From positions 2,542,001 to 2,606,000 of the forward strand of contig NZ_JBGKAD010000001.1 of assembly GCF_041361345.1 (NCBI RefSeq): a DNA stretch of 64,000 bases, read 5' to 3'. Source of the DNA: Halobaculum sp. MBLA0147. Lineage in GTDB: Archaea > Halobacteriota > Halobacteria > Halobacteriales > Haloferacaceae. Below, piece after piece: positions 51,761-60,164 of this stretch. The notes below the pieces were generated by a model. That model worked only from the letters and a program-made list of their open reading frames with translations, did no database searches and had not been told where the DNA came from. The stretch's first letter is position 1. The number at the start of each line of letters is the position of its first letter. The position numbers and the translations under genes are program-made.

Positions 51761-52912
51761 ATGAGTGAGTCCTCGGACGACGCGCGGACGCGGGCCGACG
51801 AGAGTACCGCGGCCGACGACGGTGTCGCGCCCGACGACGCGGTCGCCACGGACGAGGCGTCGGCCGACGCCGAACCGGCGACCACCGACGCCGAGCGGGC
51901 GCGGACCGACGCCGACGACGCCGCGCAGTCCGCCGACTCGGCCACCGCCGACTCGGCCGCCGACGGTGACACCGACACCGACGAGGACGTGGACCTCGAC
52001 GCGCTCCGCGCGGAAGTTGAGGAGAAGTACGACTTCGAGAACTTCGGTCCCTCGGACATGGCGGAGATGTCCCCGCGCGAGTGGGAGGTCGCCTTCGACC
52101 CGGACACCTGGATCACCGGCGACGACCTCCTCGACCGCGTCGAGAAGGACCTCCGCAACCGGATCGCGCGCCGCGACGTGTTCGCCGTGCTCGAGCGCGC
52201 CGAGTCGCCCGACCGCGTCGTCGCCTACTCGGACGAAGGGTGGGCGGTGGTGTACGACGACGGGAGTGTCGAAGGGGAGGGGACCGTTCTGCGGGACGTG
52301 AAACCCACCGTCGCGCTGTGTTCGATGGACTCCTACGAGGTCGAGGAGCCGCCGGAGGCGTACGAACTCCCCTCGCCGGAGGAGATCGAGTCCGGCACGG
52401 GGGAGTTCGGGAACAACCTCCTGCAGGTGATCGCGCTGGCACAGGTCGTCGCCGGCCTCGGCATCCTCGGGATCTGGCTGTTCACCGGGTTGATCCCCTC
52501 GCCGCCCGGCCAGCCGAACATCCTGATCCCGATGCTGGCGGCGTTCTTCCTCGGCGTCGGGCTGCTGTTGTTGTTCGTCGTCGCCAACGCTCGACTGTCC
52601 GATCGTTTCCGAGCCGAGGAGTACCGCGACCGGCTGCGAGCCGCCGGGATCGGCGGCGACGGCGACGGGGACCCGCTGTCGGCCGAGGACCGGCCGGAGT
52701 TCCTCCCGTTCGAGGAGGTCGTCGACACGACGCTCGACGACGGCGCTCCCGCGGCCGACCCGTCCGTCGACGCCGTCGACCGCGACGGCACGGACGCGGA
52801 GCGTGTCGACACCGCCGACTCCGACGGCGACGCAGTCGACACCGCCGATTCTGACGGCGACGCGGTCGACTCCGACGGCGACGCGGTCGAGTCGGACCCC
52901 TCGGAGAGCTGA
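51761..52912 (+). CDS. DUF7319-like protein: acidic arms, soluble domain, two membrane helices
   Basis: 383 aa. Residues 1-85 and 290-383 are acidic, Ala/Asp/Ser-rich and probably disordered; the tail has repeated TADSDGDAVD units. Between them are a conserved soluble block (FGPSDMAEMSPREWEVAFDP, RRDVFAVLERAESPDRVVAY) and two helices (LLQVIALAQVVAGLGILGIW, IPMLAAFFLGVGLLLLFVVA). Remembered as DUF7319 of the haloarchaeal cytochrome bc cluster. Likely a structural or assembly subunit. GTG 51755 is an alternative start two codons upstream. Confidence 0.75.
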   Translation: MSESSDDARTRADESTAADDGVAPDDAVATDEASADAEPATTDAERARTDADDAAQSADSATADSAADGDTDTDEDVDLDALRAEVEEKYDFENFGPSDMAEMSPREWEVAFDPDTWITGDDLLDRVEKDLRNRIARRDVFAVLERAESPDRVVAYSDEGWAVVYDDGSVEGEGTVLRDVKPTVALCSMDSYEVEEPPEAYELPSPEEIESGTGEFGNNLLQVIALAQVVAGLGILGIWLFTGLIPSPPGQPNILIPMLAAFFLGVGLLLLFVVANARLSDRFRAEEYRDRLRAAGIGGDGDGDPLSAEDRPEFLPFEEVVDTTLDDGAPAADPSVDAVDRDGTDAERVDTADSDGDAVDTADSDGDAVDSDGDAVESDPSES

Positions 52913-53060
52913 CGACCGGCCGACGCGCTCGCTCGTCTCGTGACGTCCGCTCGGCCCGCTCGTGGGGTGCTCGGTGGCCGACGCCTCGCGACGGAGAGAA
53001 CCCGCACGTGACGGCTCACAGGCGACGGGAACCGGACACGGGAGGCGGGCAGGTCGGAGG

Positions 53061-53067
53061 GTTTAAC
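53061..53067 (+). promoter_or_regulatory. TATA box of the halocyanin operon
   Basis: GTTTAAC, centred about 31 nt before ATG 53096; likely the promoter for halocyanin through the subunit-IV gene. Confidence 0.55.
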
Positions 53068-53095
53068 CACTGCCGACCCCGAGAGTCGACTACCT

Positions 53096-53752
53096 ATGAA
53101 GAGGCGGGAATTCGTCAGGTCCGCGGGTGGCGCGACCGCGCTCGGCGCGGGTGCGTCTGCGACCGCCGGAACCGCCGCGGCCGCCGAGGGTGACGGCGGC
53201 GGTGGCGGCGGCGGGAAACGCCCGGACTTCGGCGGCTACACGGACGGCGCCAAAGGTGGCGCGTACGAGGACCTCCGTGGCAACGACGAGGTGACGGTCG
53301 AGGTCGGCGCGGGCAGCGGCGGACTCGCGTTCGCACCGACGGACCTCTGGATCGACACCGGCACCACGGTCGTCTTCGAGTGGGTCGGCGGTCAGAGCCA
53401 CAACGTCCTGTTCGACGAGACGCCCTCCGGCGCGAGCGTCGAGGGGTACAGCGAGGTCGTCGGCAGCGGCACCACCCACGAGGTGACCTTCGACACCGGC
53501 GGCGTGTACAAGTACTTCTGTCAGCCCCACAAGGGGCTCGGCATGGTCGGTGCCGTCGCCGTCGGCGACGGCGTCCCGACGAAGGAGGCCGCCGGCGGTG
53601 GTGGCGGCGAGAAGCCGCTACACGCGCTGGGCGTCCCGATCCAGGCTCACTGGGTCGGCGCGGCGACGATCCTCGGGATCGCGATGACCGTGGTGTTCAG
53701 CTTCTACGTGCTCAAGTACGGTGAGAGCCCACACACGGGGACCGGGAGGTAA
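53096..53752 (+). CDS. Membrane-anchored halocyanin (blue copper protein)
   Basis: 218 aa. Tat signal (MKRREFVRSAGG, then an Ala-rich segment to about 30), Gly-rich linker, plastocyanin-type domain (about 60-157) and a C-terminal membrane helix (about 186-207, GAATILGIAMTVVFSFYVL). Type 1 copper ligands are His102 (SHNVLF), Cys142, His145 and Met150 (FCQPHKGLGM). It is exported and held at the outer membrane face, and probably exchanges electrons with the cytochrome b subunits encoded just downstream. It occupies the place where a Rieske gene would be expected. Confidence 0.92.
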   Translation: MKRREFVRSAGGATALGAGASATAGTAAAAEGDGGGGGGGKRPDFGGYTDGAKGGAYEDLRGNDEVTVEVGAGSGGLAFAPTDLWIDTGTTVVFEWVGGQSHNVLFDETPSGASVEGYSEVVGSGTTHEVTFDTGGVYKYFCQPHKGLGMVGAVAVGDGVPTKEAAGGGGGEKPLHALGVPIQAHWVGAATILGIAMTVVFSFYVLKYGESPHTGTGR

Positions 53753-53758
53753 CGACAG

Positions 53759-54145
53759 ATGTCATCCACTGGATCCACCTACGGCGACATCCACCGCTAC
53801 GAACCGGCCAGAGAGAGCACCGCGGCGACGATCGCCATCGTCCTGTTGACGATCGTCGAGATCGTCTTCGTGTTCATGTTCACGTACGGTCTCGTCAACG
53901 GGTGGGGACTGCGAGACACCGGGAACATGTTCCTCGGTGGGCTGCTCGCGGCGATCTTCATCGACCTCGCGTTCATCCTCGCGTTGTACCGCAAGGAGTT
54001 CCTCCCGGACGTGGTCATCGTCAAGAAGCGACGCCGCAAGTGGGAGGACCTGTACATCCGCGAGGAGGACGTCGACGGCACGACGATCGGCACCGGCGCC
54101 TGGGAGCAGGTGAAACGCGCGGTGTACCCCTACAAGTCACGGTGA
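53759..54145 (+). CDS. DUF7318-like small membrane subunit
   Basis: 128 aa with two membrane helices (about 23-45 and 55-75). STYGDIHRYEPARESTAATI, TYGLVNGWGLRDTGNMFLGG and the basic KKRRRKWEDLYIREEDVDG tail are conserved within haloarchaeal cytochrome bc clusters (remembered as DUF7318). It is 6 nt after halocyanin and 4 nt before cytochrome b, so clearly in one operon. Probably an accessory subunit. Confidence 0.8.
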   Translation: MSSTGSTYGDIHRYEPARESTAATIAIVLLTIVEIVFVFMFTYGLVNGWGLRDTGNMFLGGLLAAIFIDLAFILALYRKEFLPDVVIVKKRRRKWEDLYIREEDVDGTTIGTGAWEQVKRAVYPYKSR

Positions 54146-54149
54146 CACG

Positions 54150-54956
54150 ATGAGTCTCAAGAAGAAAGACGAACACGACCACAAAGCCTGGTTACAGAAG
54201 AAGGACCTCACGCCGGTGGAGACGACGTTCCTCACGGCGTTGGTGTGGCTCGACAAGCGGTTCCGGATCGTCGACTACCTGGAGCTGTTGGAGACGCTGT
54301 ACTACCGCGTCAACCTCCAGATGCCGAAGAGCCACACGGAGCAGTACGACCTGGACAACAAGTTCTGGTACTGGTACCCGTTGTACACCCTCGGGTTCTT
54401 CAGTACCCTGGCGTACGTCGTCGCGGCGATCTCGGGGGCGTTACTCGGATTCTACTACAGCCCGTCGAACGCGGCCGGGACCGCAGCCACGGGGAAGGTC
54501 GCCTACGAGCAGATCACGTTCATCATGCGTGACCTGCAGTTCGGGTTCATGCTCCGGTCGATCCACCGCTGGGCGGCACAGGTGATGACCGCCGCGGTGT
54601 TCCTCCACATGCTCCGCGTGTACTTCACCGGGGCGTACAAGGAGCCGCGGGAGCTGAACTGGCTGCTCGGCATCGTCCTCATCTCCTTGACGATGGTGTT
54701 CGGGTACACGGGGTACCTGCTGCCGTGGGACCAGTTGGCCTTCTGGGCCGGCCAGATCGGCGTCGAGATGAGCCTCTCGATCCCGCTGGCGGGCGAGTGG
54801 ATCGCCCAGTTGATATTCGGCGGGTTCTCGTTGAGCCAGTCGACGCTGATACGAATGTACATCCTCCACGTGTTCCTGCTCCCGTTCGTGGTCACCTCGC
54901 TGATCGCGATCCACATCGGGATCGTCTGGGTGCAGGGGATCGCGGAGCCACACTGA
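54150..54956 (+). CDS. Cytochrome b N-terminal half (cytochrome b6 type)
   Basis: 268 aa, four membrane helices carrying two haems b. The ligand pairs are His139/His153 and His240/His255: spacing 14 in the first helix and 15 in the second, the pattern of b6 rather than mitochondrial cytochrome b. Gly-rich GYTGYLLPWDQLAFWAGQ and the quinol-site region are present. The extra 75-residue N-terminus is charged and amphipathic. The second half of cytochrome b is a separate gene 13 nt downstream, again as in b6f complexes. Confidence 0.94.
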   Translation: MSLKKKDEHDHKAWLQKKDLTPVETTFLTALVWLDKRFRIVDYLELLETLYYRVNLQMPKSHTEQYDLDNKFWYWYPLYTLGFFSTLAYVVAAISGALLGFYYSPSNAAGTAATGKVAYEQITFIMRDLQFGFMLRSIHRWAAQVMTAAVFLHMLRVYFTGAYKEPRELNWLLGIVLISLTMVFGYTGYLLPWDQLAFWAGQIGVEMSLSIPLAGEWIAQLIFGGFSLSQSTLIRMYILHVFLLPFVVTSLIAIHIGIVWVQGIAEPH

Positions 54957-54969
54957 CACACACAGGACA

Positions 54970-55740
54970 ATGAGCGACACAGACACCGACACGACGGACG
55001 CACGGACGGACGGCGGCGGCACCGGAATCGTCGCGCCGGACGACGAGACGCCCACGTGGCGCGAGCGCAAGGAGCGCACCGAGGGACTCTCCCGGCTGAC
55101 GTACGAGTACTTCGAGCGCGCACGACGCGAGGACGAGGACCTCCGGCGGGAGTCGGACTACGTCGAGCGGGACGTGTTGGCGTTCCCGACGTGGCCCCAC
55201 GAGGTGATCCGGAACCTCGCGATCGGCTCCTTCTTCGTCGGGATGACGCTGTTCCTGGCGGCGACGCTCCCGCCACACATCGGCGCACCCGCCGACCCCG
55301 GGTCGACGCCGGCGATCATCCTGCCGGACTGGTACCTCTACTGGTCGTTCGGGCTGTTGAAGCTCGGGTTCCTCAACCCCGAGCTGTCGATCCTCGGTGG
55401 GTCGAAGCTGATGGCCGACCGGACGTACGGCGTGTTGGCGAACGTGGTCGTCGTCGGCTTCGTCGCGATCGTCCCGTTCCTCAACAAGGGCGCGGCACGA
55501 CGGCCGGTCGAACAGCCCTTCTGGGCGGCCGTCGGCGTGAGCGGCGTGACGTTCGCGTTCACCATCTCCGTGCTGTCGATCAAGAACCTCATGCCGATGA
55601 GCGTGAACCTGATCAACGACCTCGCGTTCCTGCTGCCCATCGTGACGGCGTGTGTCACCTACGCCGTGTTGAAGACGATGCGGGAGGGGTACATGTACGA
55701 CCTCAACCGGCGGTACTACCGACTGCGCCCGCCGAAGTGA
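54970..55740 (+). CDS. Cytochrome b C-terminal half (subunit IV-like)
   Basis: 256 aa with a 75-residue acidic cytoplasmic extension followed by about four membrane helices. The quinol-oxidation-site motif is LPDWYLYWSFGLLK (Pro119-Asp120-Trp121-Tyr122), Asp replacing the Glu of the common PEWY. FPTWPHEVIRNLAIG starts the membrane part. Together with the b6-like protein it completes a split cytochrome b. The operon promoter is probably the one before halocyanin. Confidence 0.9.
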   Translation: MSDTDTDTTDARTDGGGTGIVAPDDETPTWRERKERTEGLSRLTYEYFERARREDEDLRRESDYVERDVLAFPTWPHEVIRNLAIGSFFVGMTLFLAATLPPHIGAPADPGSTPAIILPDWYLYWSFGLLKLGFLNPELSILGGSKLMADRTYGVLANVVVVGFVAIVPFLNKGAARRPVEQPFWAAVGVSGVTFAFTISVLSIKNLMPMSVNLINDLAFLLPIVTACVTYAVLKTMREGYMYDLNRRYYRLRPPK

Positions 55741-55913
55741 CGGCACGAACCGCTGGCTCTCGACAGCGACGTGTCGTCCCTCTCCGTTCTCTCGATCTTG
55801 GACACCGCGGTTCTTCGCGATCGGTACCTGTAGACTCGATACCACCCTCCGACTGTGTGGCGGACTGTAGTTAGTCTATAACTTGTCTTTCGTCTATCAA
55901 TCTGTAGCTGGAA

Positions 55914-55928
55914 AAAGTTAAAAGTATA
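55914..55928 (+). promoter_or_regulatory. A/T-rich promoter of the Cys-rich exported protein gene
   Basis: AAGTTAAAAGTATAC lies 24-38 nt before the ATG at 55952. The whole stretch 55870-55928 (CTATAACTTG, CTATCAATC, GGAAAAAGTTAAAAG) is far more A/T-rich than other spacers in the window, suggesting a strong or specially regulated promoter, or imported DNA. Confidence 0.6.
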
Positions 55929-55951
55929 CCTGCAACAGGTGTGTTTGGGTC

Positions 55952-56470
55952 ATGTCCGAAGACAACGATCCGACACGGCGTGACGTAGTCAAGCAGACGA
56001 CCGGCGCAGCGGTCGGCGGGCTCGCACTCGCTGCGGGGTCGGGATCGGGTGCTGCGGCAGACGGTGAAGTGACGATGGAAACCGTACGAGACGCACTCGA
56101 GACGCACGGTACCGGGCTGATCGGGTACCTCGAGTCGGAGGGCCTCGTCGAGAGTCTCGACGAACTCGGGACGCCACGGCGAGCGAGTGCACCGGGTGGA
56201 CCGACACACCTCACCGCGGAGACCGAATCCGACGGTCGTCGGCTCTCCGTCCACGTCGACCCACGGGAGGGGGACGCGTACGCGGTCACCTACCGCGACG
56301 ACGACAGTGTCGAGATTCACCGAGCCGGGCAAGACGTGGAGACGGTTCCGTATCGGGCGGACCACCAACTGAACTGTGCGTGCCAGCGCGACATGGAGTG
56401 TCGCATCCGTAACGGACAGAACTACTGCTGTCGCAACGTCGACTGTTGGTACGGCCGGTGTTGCTTCTGA
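55952..56470 (+). CDS. Tat-exported protein with Cys-rich C-terminal peptide, unknown
   Basis: 172 aa. Twin-arginine signal (DPTRRDVVKQTTGAAVGGLA, about 6-25, cleavage near 36). A middle domain of about 100 residues (LETHGTGLIGYLESEGLVES, RRLSVHVDPREGDAYAVTYR) precedes a 31-residue tail with eight Cys: 142, 144, 150, 159, 160, 165, 170, 171, in a CxC-C-CC-C-CC pattern ending the protein. This plan (Tat signal, proregion, compact Cys-rich end) recalls halocin C8 precursors, but the Cys pattern is different and I find no known family. Disulfide-bonded peptide or metal site are both possible. It sits inside the cytochrome bc cluster with its own A/T-rich promoter. Confidence 0.7.
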   Translation: MSEDNDPTRRDVVKQTTGAAVGGLALAAGSGSGAAADGEVTMETVRDALETHGTGLIGYLESEGLVESLDELGTPRRASAPGGPTHLTAETESDGRRLSVHVDPREGDAYAVTYRDDDSVEIHRAGQDVETVPYRADHQLNCACQRDMECRIRNGQNYCCRNVDCWYGRCCF

Positions 56471-56615
56471 GAGTACCGACGGAGACGTAGACCGAACACA
56501 CGGTGTCGGTGGGGAAGCGCACGGCCGCCCGCCTCCGCCGAGTGGCCGTTCTGGGCCACCGTCCCCGCCGCCCCCACGGCACGATCGGCCCGCGAGACCT
56601 CACTCGTCTGGATCC

Positions 56616-57686
56616 ATGTGGCTACGGCGGTCTGTGGAGTTCGTCCGGAAGACACTCCTTCGATCGTCCGTACCGGGCCGTGTGGACCTCCAGTTTCTCG
56701 GTACCGGTGGGAGCCAGCCCATCCCGTTGCCGACCTGTGACTGTCGGCTGTGTGTCGAGGCGCGCGAACGCGGTGCGCCCGCCGCACGTCGTGGGTACTC
56801 GATGCACCTGCCGGGGTGTGACGCGGTGATCGACGCGCCGGAACAGACGCTCGAGAACCTCGTGCGGTGGGGTGTCGACACGGTGGAGTACTGTCTGCTC
56901 ACCCACTGGCACCCCGACCACAGCGGTGGGCTCCGGGCGCTCCCGATGGGGCCGCTCGACACACGCGACGAGGAGACGTTCCGGGACGCGAAGCGACGGG
57001 CGGCACCGACGTTGGTGACGACCCGAGCGGTGTACGAGCGCGCCCGCGAGACGGTGGGTGTGCTCGGCTTCCACGTCGACGAGGGGTACGTCGACACGGT
57101 GTTCCTCGACGAACGGGCTGAGCCGTTCGACCTCGGGGGGGTCACGGTCGAGGCGCTGCCGTACCCGCTCGCCGACGACGAGTCGCCGCCACGCGCGACC
57201 GGGTTCCTCCTCCGTGGGTCACCCACGGGGGCGGCTGCGGCGAGGGACGGCGAGACGACACCCGAGGCGACGGGGTCGGACGCGACGACGACCGACGAGA
57301 CGAGGCTCGACGACGAGAGCGACGCGAGCGGGGACGACTCGACACGGACGACACTCGCGATCGTGCCGGACGACGCGGCGCGGTTCGACCCGACACGACT
57401 CCCCGACGACCTGGACGCGGCGGTGTTCGAGTGCGGCTACTTCACACACGACCCGAACGGCGAGCGAATCCGGTCGCCGGCACTGGAGACGGACGACCTC
57501 TCACACGAGGCGGTGCTGGAGCGCGCCGCGACGGTCGACGCAGATCGGACGTTCCTGTCGCACGTCGGGCACCAGTACGCGCGGAGTCACGCGGAACTGC
57601 GCGCGCTGGCGGCGGCGTACCGCGAGGATCCGGATCGACCGGACGGGGTCGTGTTCCCCCACGACGGACTGCGGGTGTCGATCTAG
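56616..57686 (+). CDS. PhnP-like metallo-beta-lactamase-fold hydrolase
   Basis: 356 aa. N-terminal GTGGSQPIPLPTCDCRLCVE (29-48) has the Cys trio (41, 43, 46) of the structural zinc in PhnP phosphodiesterases. The catalytic metal motif is THWHPDHSGGL (His97, His99, Asp101, His102), with further ligands in LSHVGHQYARS and VFPHDGL. An acidic Thr/Asp-rich insertion (about 205-245) is unlike bacterial PhnP. It probably hydrolyses a cyclic or phosphodiester nucleotide or sugar; no phosphonate genes are nearby. It lies between the Cys-rich gene and the DUF7315/7314 genes. Confidence 0.82.
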   Translation: MWLRRSVEFVRKTLLRSSVPGRVDLQFLGTGGSQPIPLPTCDCRLCVEARERGAPAARRGYSMHLPGCDAVIDAPEQTLENLVRWGVDTVEYCLLTHWHPDHSGGLRALPMGPLDTRDEETFRDAKRRAAPTLVTTRAVYERARETVGVLGFHVDEGYVDTVFLDERAEPFDLGGVTVEALPYPLADDESPPRATGFLLRGSPTGAAAARDGETTPEATGSDATTTDETRLDDESDASGDDSTRTTLAIVPDDAARFDPTRLPDDLDAAVFECGYFTHDPNGERIRSPALETDDLSHEAVLERAATVDADRTFLSHVGHQYARSHAELRALAAAYREDPDRPDGVVFPHDGLRVSI

Positions 57687-57784
57687 CACCGGCTCGGTCG
57701 TGCCGTGGACACCACGCCGACGAACCGGCTCCGCCTCGGGACCGCTCCGAAGGGCAGTTGTACCGGCCGCGTGTACGAGTGGGT

Positions 57785-58204
57785 ATGAGCGACGAGGCGA
57801 GCGACGCAGGTGGCGGCGACCGGGGGAGCCGCGACGTGGTGGTGCCGATGCCGTTGTACAAGACGGTGACCGTCTTCTCCACGCTGTTGGCGGTGCTCGG
57901 CGTCGTCGGTGGGTTCGTCCTGCTCGACGCGGCGGTGATGGCCGGCGGCGTGATCCGCGTCGCCGTCAACGCCGTGTTGAGTCTCGCCTCGCTGCGCGTC
58001 TCCCCGTCCGTCTGGACGACGCTCCAGCCGGTGTTCGCCGTCGCCGGGCTGGCGAGCATCGCACTCGGCGCGGTAGTGTACGTGCTCGGCTCGCGGTTCC
58101 GTGCGGAGGGGATGGGAACCGACGGCGATCCGGCGACGGACGGGACGGGTGATCCCATCGCCAAGGCCGATCGACCCGACGATGAGTCCACAGAGTTGGA
58201 GTGA
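57785..58204 (+). CDS. DUF7315-like membrane protein of the cytochrome bc cluster
   Basis: 139 aa with two or three membrane helices (about 28-55 and 80-105). VVVPMPLYKTVTVFSTLLAV, GGFVLLDAAVMAGG and VFAVAGLASIALGAVVYVLG resemble the haloarchaeal family that I remember as DUF7315, normally found after the cytochrome b genes. Here it is separated from them by about 2 kb. The acidic tail is variable. Accessory subunit by context. Confidence 0.72.
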   Translation: MSDEASDAGGGDRGSRDVVVPMPLYKTVTVFSTLLAVLGVVGGFVLLDAAVMAGGVIRVAVNAVLSLASLRVSPSVWTTLQPVFAVAGLASIALGAVVYVLGSRFRAEGMGTDGDPATDGTGDPIAKADRPDDESTELE

Positions 58205-58235
58205 TCGCGACGACGGATCGCTCTCGACCTCGTAT

Positions 58236-58311
58236 TGCGTCTCTCGTCTCGTTCCGCGTCTCGTGTCTCGTTCCGCGTCTCGTGTCTCGTTCCGCGTCTC
58301 GCCTCTCGCAG
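58236..58311. repeat. 19-bp tandem repeat, about four copies
   Basis: Units at 58236, 58255, 58274 and 58293; the two central ones are identical (CGCGTCTCGTGTCTCGTTC), the outer ones degenerate. Pyrimidine-rich on the plus strand. In the spacer between the DUF7315-like and DUF7314-like genes. Confidence 0.85.
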
Positions 58312-58400
58312 CGCGTGTCCGTACCACTGTAGCCCCGTCGTGTCACGAGTCGGCGGGAGAACGGAAACGCTCAAGACCGCGACACTCCGAAGGTCGGGCA

Positions 58401-58667
58401 ATGGCAGACGAGTTCATGAAGGGCTTCGGCATCTTCACGGGTGCCAGCCTCGCCTGGATGGTGCTCGCCGGGTGGTACCGGACGGAGTCGTTCACCAGCT
58501 CCCGACAGCTGATCGCGGCGCCCCCGGAGCCGGCCAACGTGTTCGACGCCATCGGGATCTTCCTCAACGACGTGTTCTTCTGGATGGCGATCCTCGGCCC
58601 GCTCACGTTCTGGGTGCTCGTCCCGGCGCTGCGCGAGGCCACCGAGGCGTTCGGCCAGTCGTCGTGA
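58401..58667 (+). CDS. DUF7314-like small membrane protein of the cytochrome bc cluster
   Basis: 88 aa, two membrane helices. MADEFMKGFGIFTGASLAWM, VLAGWYRTESFTSSRQLIAA and FFWMAILGPLTFWVLVPALR are conserved in haloarchaea (remembered as DUF7314). CTCAAGA at 58369-58376 lies about 27 nt before the ATG, so it can be transcribed alone. Probably a small subunit of the same electron-transfer complex. Confidence 0.72.
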   Translation: MADEFMKGFGIFTGASLAWMVLAGWYRTESFTSSRQLIAAPPEPANVFDAIGIFLNDVFFWMAILGPLTFWVLVPALREATEAFGQSS

Positions 58668-58750
58668 GACGGTCGCGGTCGAGTCGGTCGACACTCGACA
58701 CCGCTCGCCGGACCCCCCAGTCCGTTCTCGGTGAACACTGATCTCCGTCC

Positions 58751-59254
58751 TCAGTAGAAGCTGATCTTCGTCAACACGCGCTCGACGACGCTGTCGTCGC
58801 CCTCGTCGCGGACCCGCTCGTTCTCGACGACGACCGCCGGGTCTCTGGCGTCGATGGCGGCGACGGACGGCGGCAGCCCGTCGATCCGTGCGGCGTGCCG
58901 ACAGGTGTCGGTGAACGCCTCGTACAGTGTCGCCTTCAGCGCGCGCGTCTCCTCGTGTTCGACGGTCGAGAGCCGCGTGCGACGACCCCGCGTGCGGTCG
59001 TGTTCGTAGATGCCGAGCGTCTTGCGGTCGTCCGTCCCGGCGGTGGTGAGGATGAGTTCCTGTGCGCGGCGCGGACGCTGGAGCGTAATCGCGTCCGCCG
59101 GGAGCTCGTCTTTGAACTTCACCACCTTACAGCCGAGCTCCCAGTGGTCCGGAATGGCCGGCTCGACCGGCAACCCGACCAGCCGGTCCCGGAGGGTGGG
59201 CACCTGCTCGACGGCGTGGAGCCCGTGGTCCCGCCGTCGGCGGAGACGGACCAT
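58751..59254 (-). CDS. Soluble haloarchaeal protein of unknown function
   Basis: 167 aa. Basic N-terminus (MVRLRRRRDHGLHAVEQVPT), then beta-rich segments (ELGCKVVKFKDELPADAITL, ELILTTAGTDDRKTLGIYEH) and a helical C-terminal half (ETRALKATLYEAFTDTCRHA). No motif recognised. The TTCATAC element at 59278-59286 lies about 27 nt upstream of the start at 59254. It lies on the opposite strand to the cluster on either side. Confidence 0.6.
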   Translation of the reverse strand: MVRLRRRRDHGLHAVEQVPTLRDRLVGLPVEPAIPDHWELGCKVVKFKDELPADAITLQRPRRAQELILTTAGTDDRKTLGIYEHDRTRGRRTRLSTVEHEETRALKATLYEAFTDTCRHAARIDGLPPSVAAIDARDPAVVVENERVRDEGDDSVVERVLTKISFY

Positions 59255-59353
59255 GCTGTAGAGTCTTGGCAGTGCGTCAGTATGAATCGTTCGGTGGTTT
59301 CGTCACGTGGTACGTGCGTACGTCGCCACACGATGCGTGCGGGCGTCGCCACA

Positions 59354-59434
59354 CAGCGAGACGGAGACACGGACGGACACGCAGCGAGACGGAGACACGG
59401 ACGAACACGCAGCGAGGCGGAGACACGGACCAAC
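59354..59434. repeat. 28-bp tandem repeat, three copies
   Basis: Units at 59354, 59382 and 59410 (last truncated). The core is CAGCGAGACGGAGACACGGA. Located in the 296-bp spacer upstream of the FlaD/E-domain operon; a TATA box (CATTTATCC, 59496-59504) follows it. Confidence 0.88.
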
Positions 59435-59495
59435 GGACGGTCCAGCTGCGACGGTGATCGGACGGGTTCTCACCCGCGATAGGAGGGGGAAAAGA

Positions 59496-59504
59496 CATTT
59501 ATCC
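59496..59504 (+). promoter_or_regulatory. TATA box of the FlaD/E-domain and actin-homologue operon
   Basis: CATTTATCC, about 51 nt before ATG 59551, giving a leader of about 24 nt. It is one of the clearest TATA boxes in the window. Confidence 0.6.
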
Positions 59505-59550
59505 CGGTTGTCGGTAGTGTGACACAGCGGCAGGGAGTGGGACGGACAGT

Positions 59551-60012
59551 ATGCTCGACCCGAAAGACTACGACCCGGAGGAGTTGCGCACGCTGGCGGG
59601 CGCCGCGAGCCCGACGGCGGACCCGAGTGACGAGTCGCGACGCTGGGCGAAGCCGGTCGACTTCCTCGGCCAGGCGGAGGCTCGCGTCATGGCCGCGCAA
59701 CTCGGCGACGTGTACTACCTCCAGGCGGCACAGGGCGGCGCCGAGCGGCCGTACCTCCCGTCGATGCCGGAGGTCGGCCCGGGGGCACGGCTGGCGCTCG
59801 ACTGGCTCCAGTTCCTCGTGACCGTCGGCGGTCACGACCGTGCCGAGGAGGCGCTGGAGTACTACGAGCGGATCCAGTGGCTCGGCCCGGACGCGGCGGA
59901 GACGCTGACGGACTTGCTCCCCGGCCTCGGCGTCGGTGGCGACGACCCCTTCGAGCCGTCACACCACCGGACGAGTCTGCTGTTCGTCGCGCGGCTGGCC
60001 GCCCTCCGGTGA
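59551..60012 (+). CDS. Archaellum FlaD/FlaE-domain protein, stand-alone
   Basis: 153 aa. RPYLPSMPEVGPGARLALDW, LQFLVTVGGHDRAEEALEYY and ERIQWLGPDAAETLTDLLPG follow the C-terminal FlaD/E (ArlD/E) domain pattern: YL..MP, a W-L-FLV..GG helix, then ALEYYE.I.W. ArlD/E proteins are cytoplasmic archaellum components linked to the motor and to chemotaxis coupling. No other archaellum or che gene is nearby. The gene is followed 152 nt later by an actin homologue, so the domain may here serve positioning or polarity rather than the motor. No membrane helix. Confidence 0.7.
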   Translation: MLDPKDYDPEELRTLAGAASPTADPSDESRRWAKPVDFLGQAEARVMAAQLGDVYYLQAAQGGAERPYLPSMPEVGPGARLALDWLQFLVTVGGHDRAEEALEYYERIQWLGPDAAETLTDLLPGLGVGGDDPFEPSHHRTSLLFVARLAALR

Positions 60013-60164
60013 CCGTCGGTCGCGACCCACGGGACGGTCGGCGACGGACGAGACGACACCCGACCGACGAGACGACACGACCGGTGTGAGGAGAGTCCCC
60101 TCCGCTGGACGTTCGTGCCACGAGAGGACAGTGCGACGACCACACGTGCCAGACGATCACACAC

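Noticed and set aside
55952-56470. Halocin C8 itself
   Set aside because: Precursor is shorter and the Cys pattern of the tail does not match the ten-Cys C8 peptide; only the overall plan is similar.
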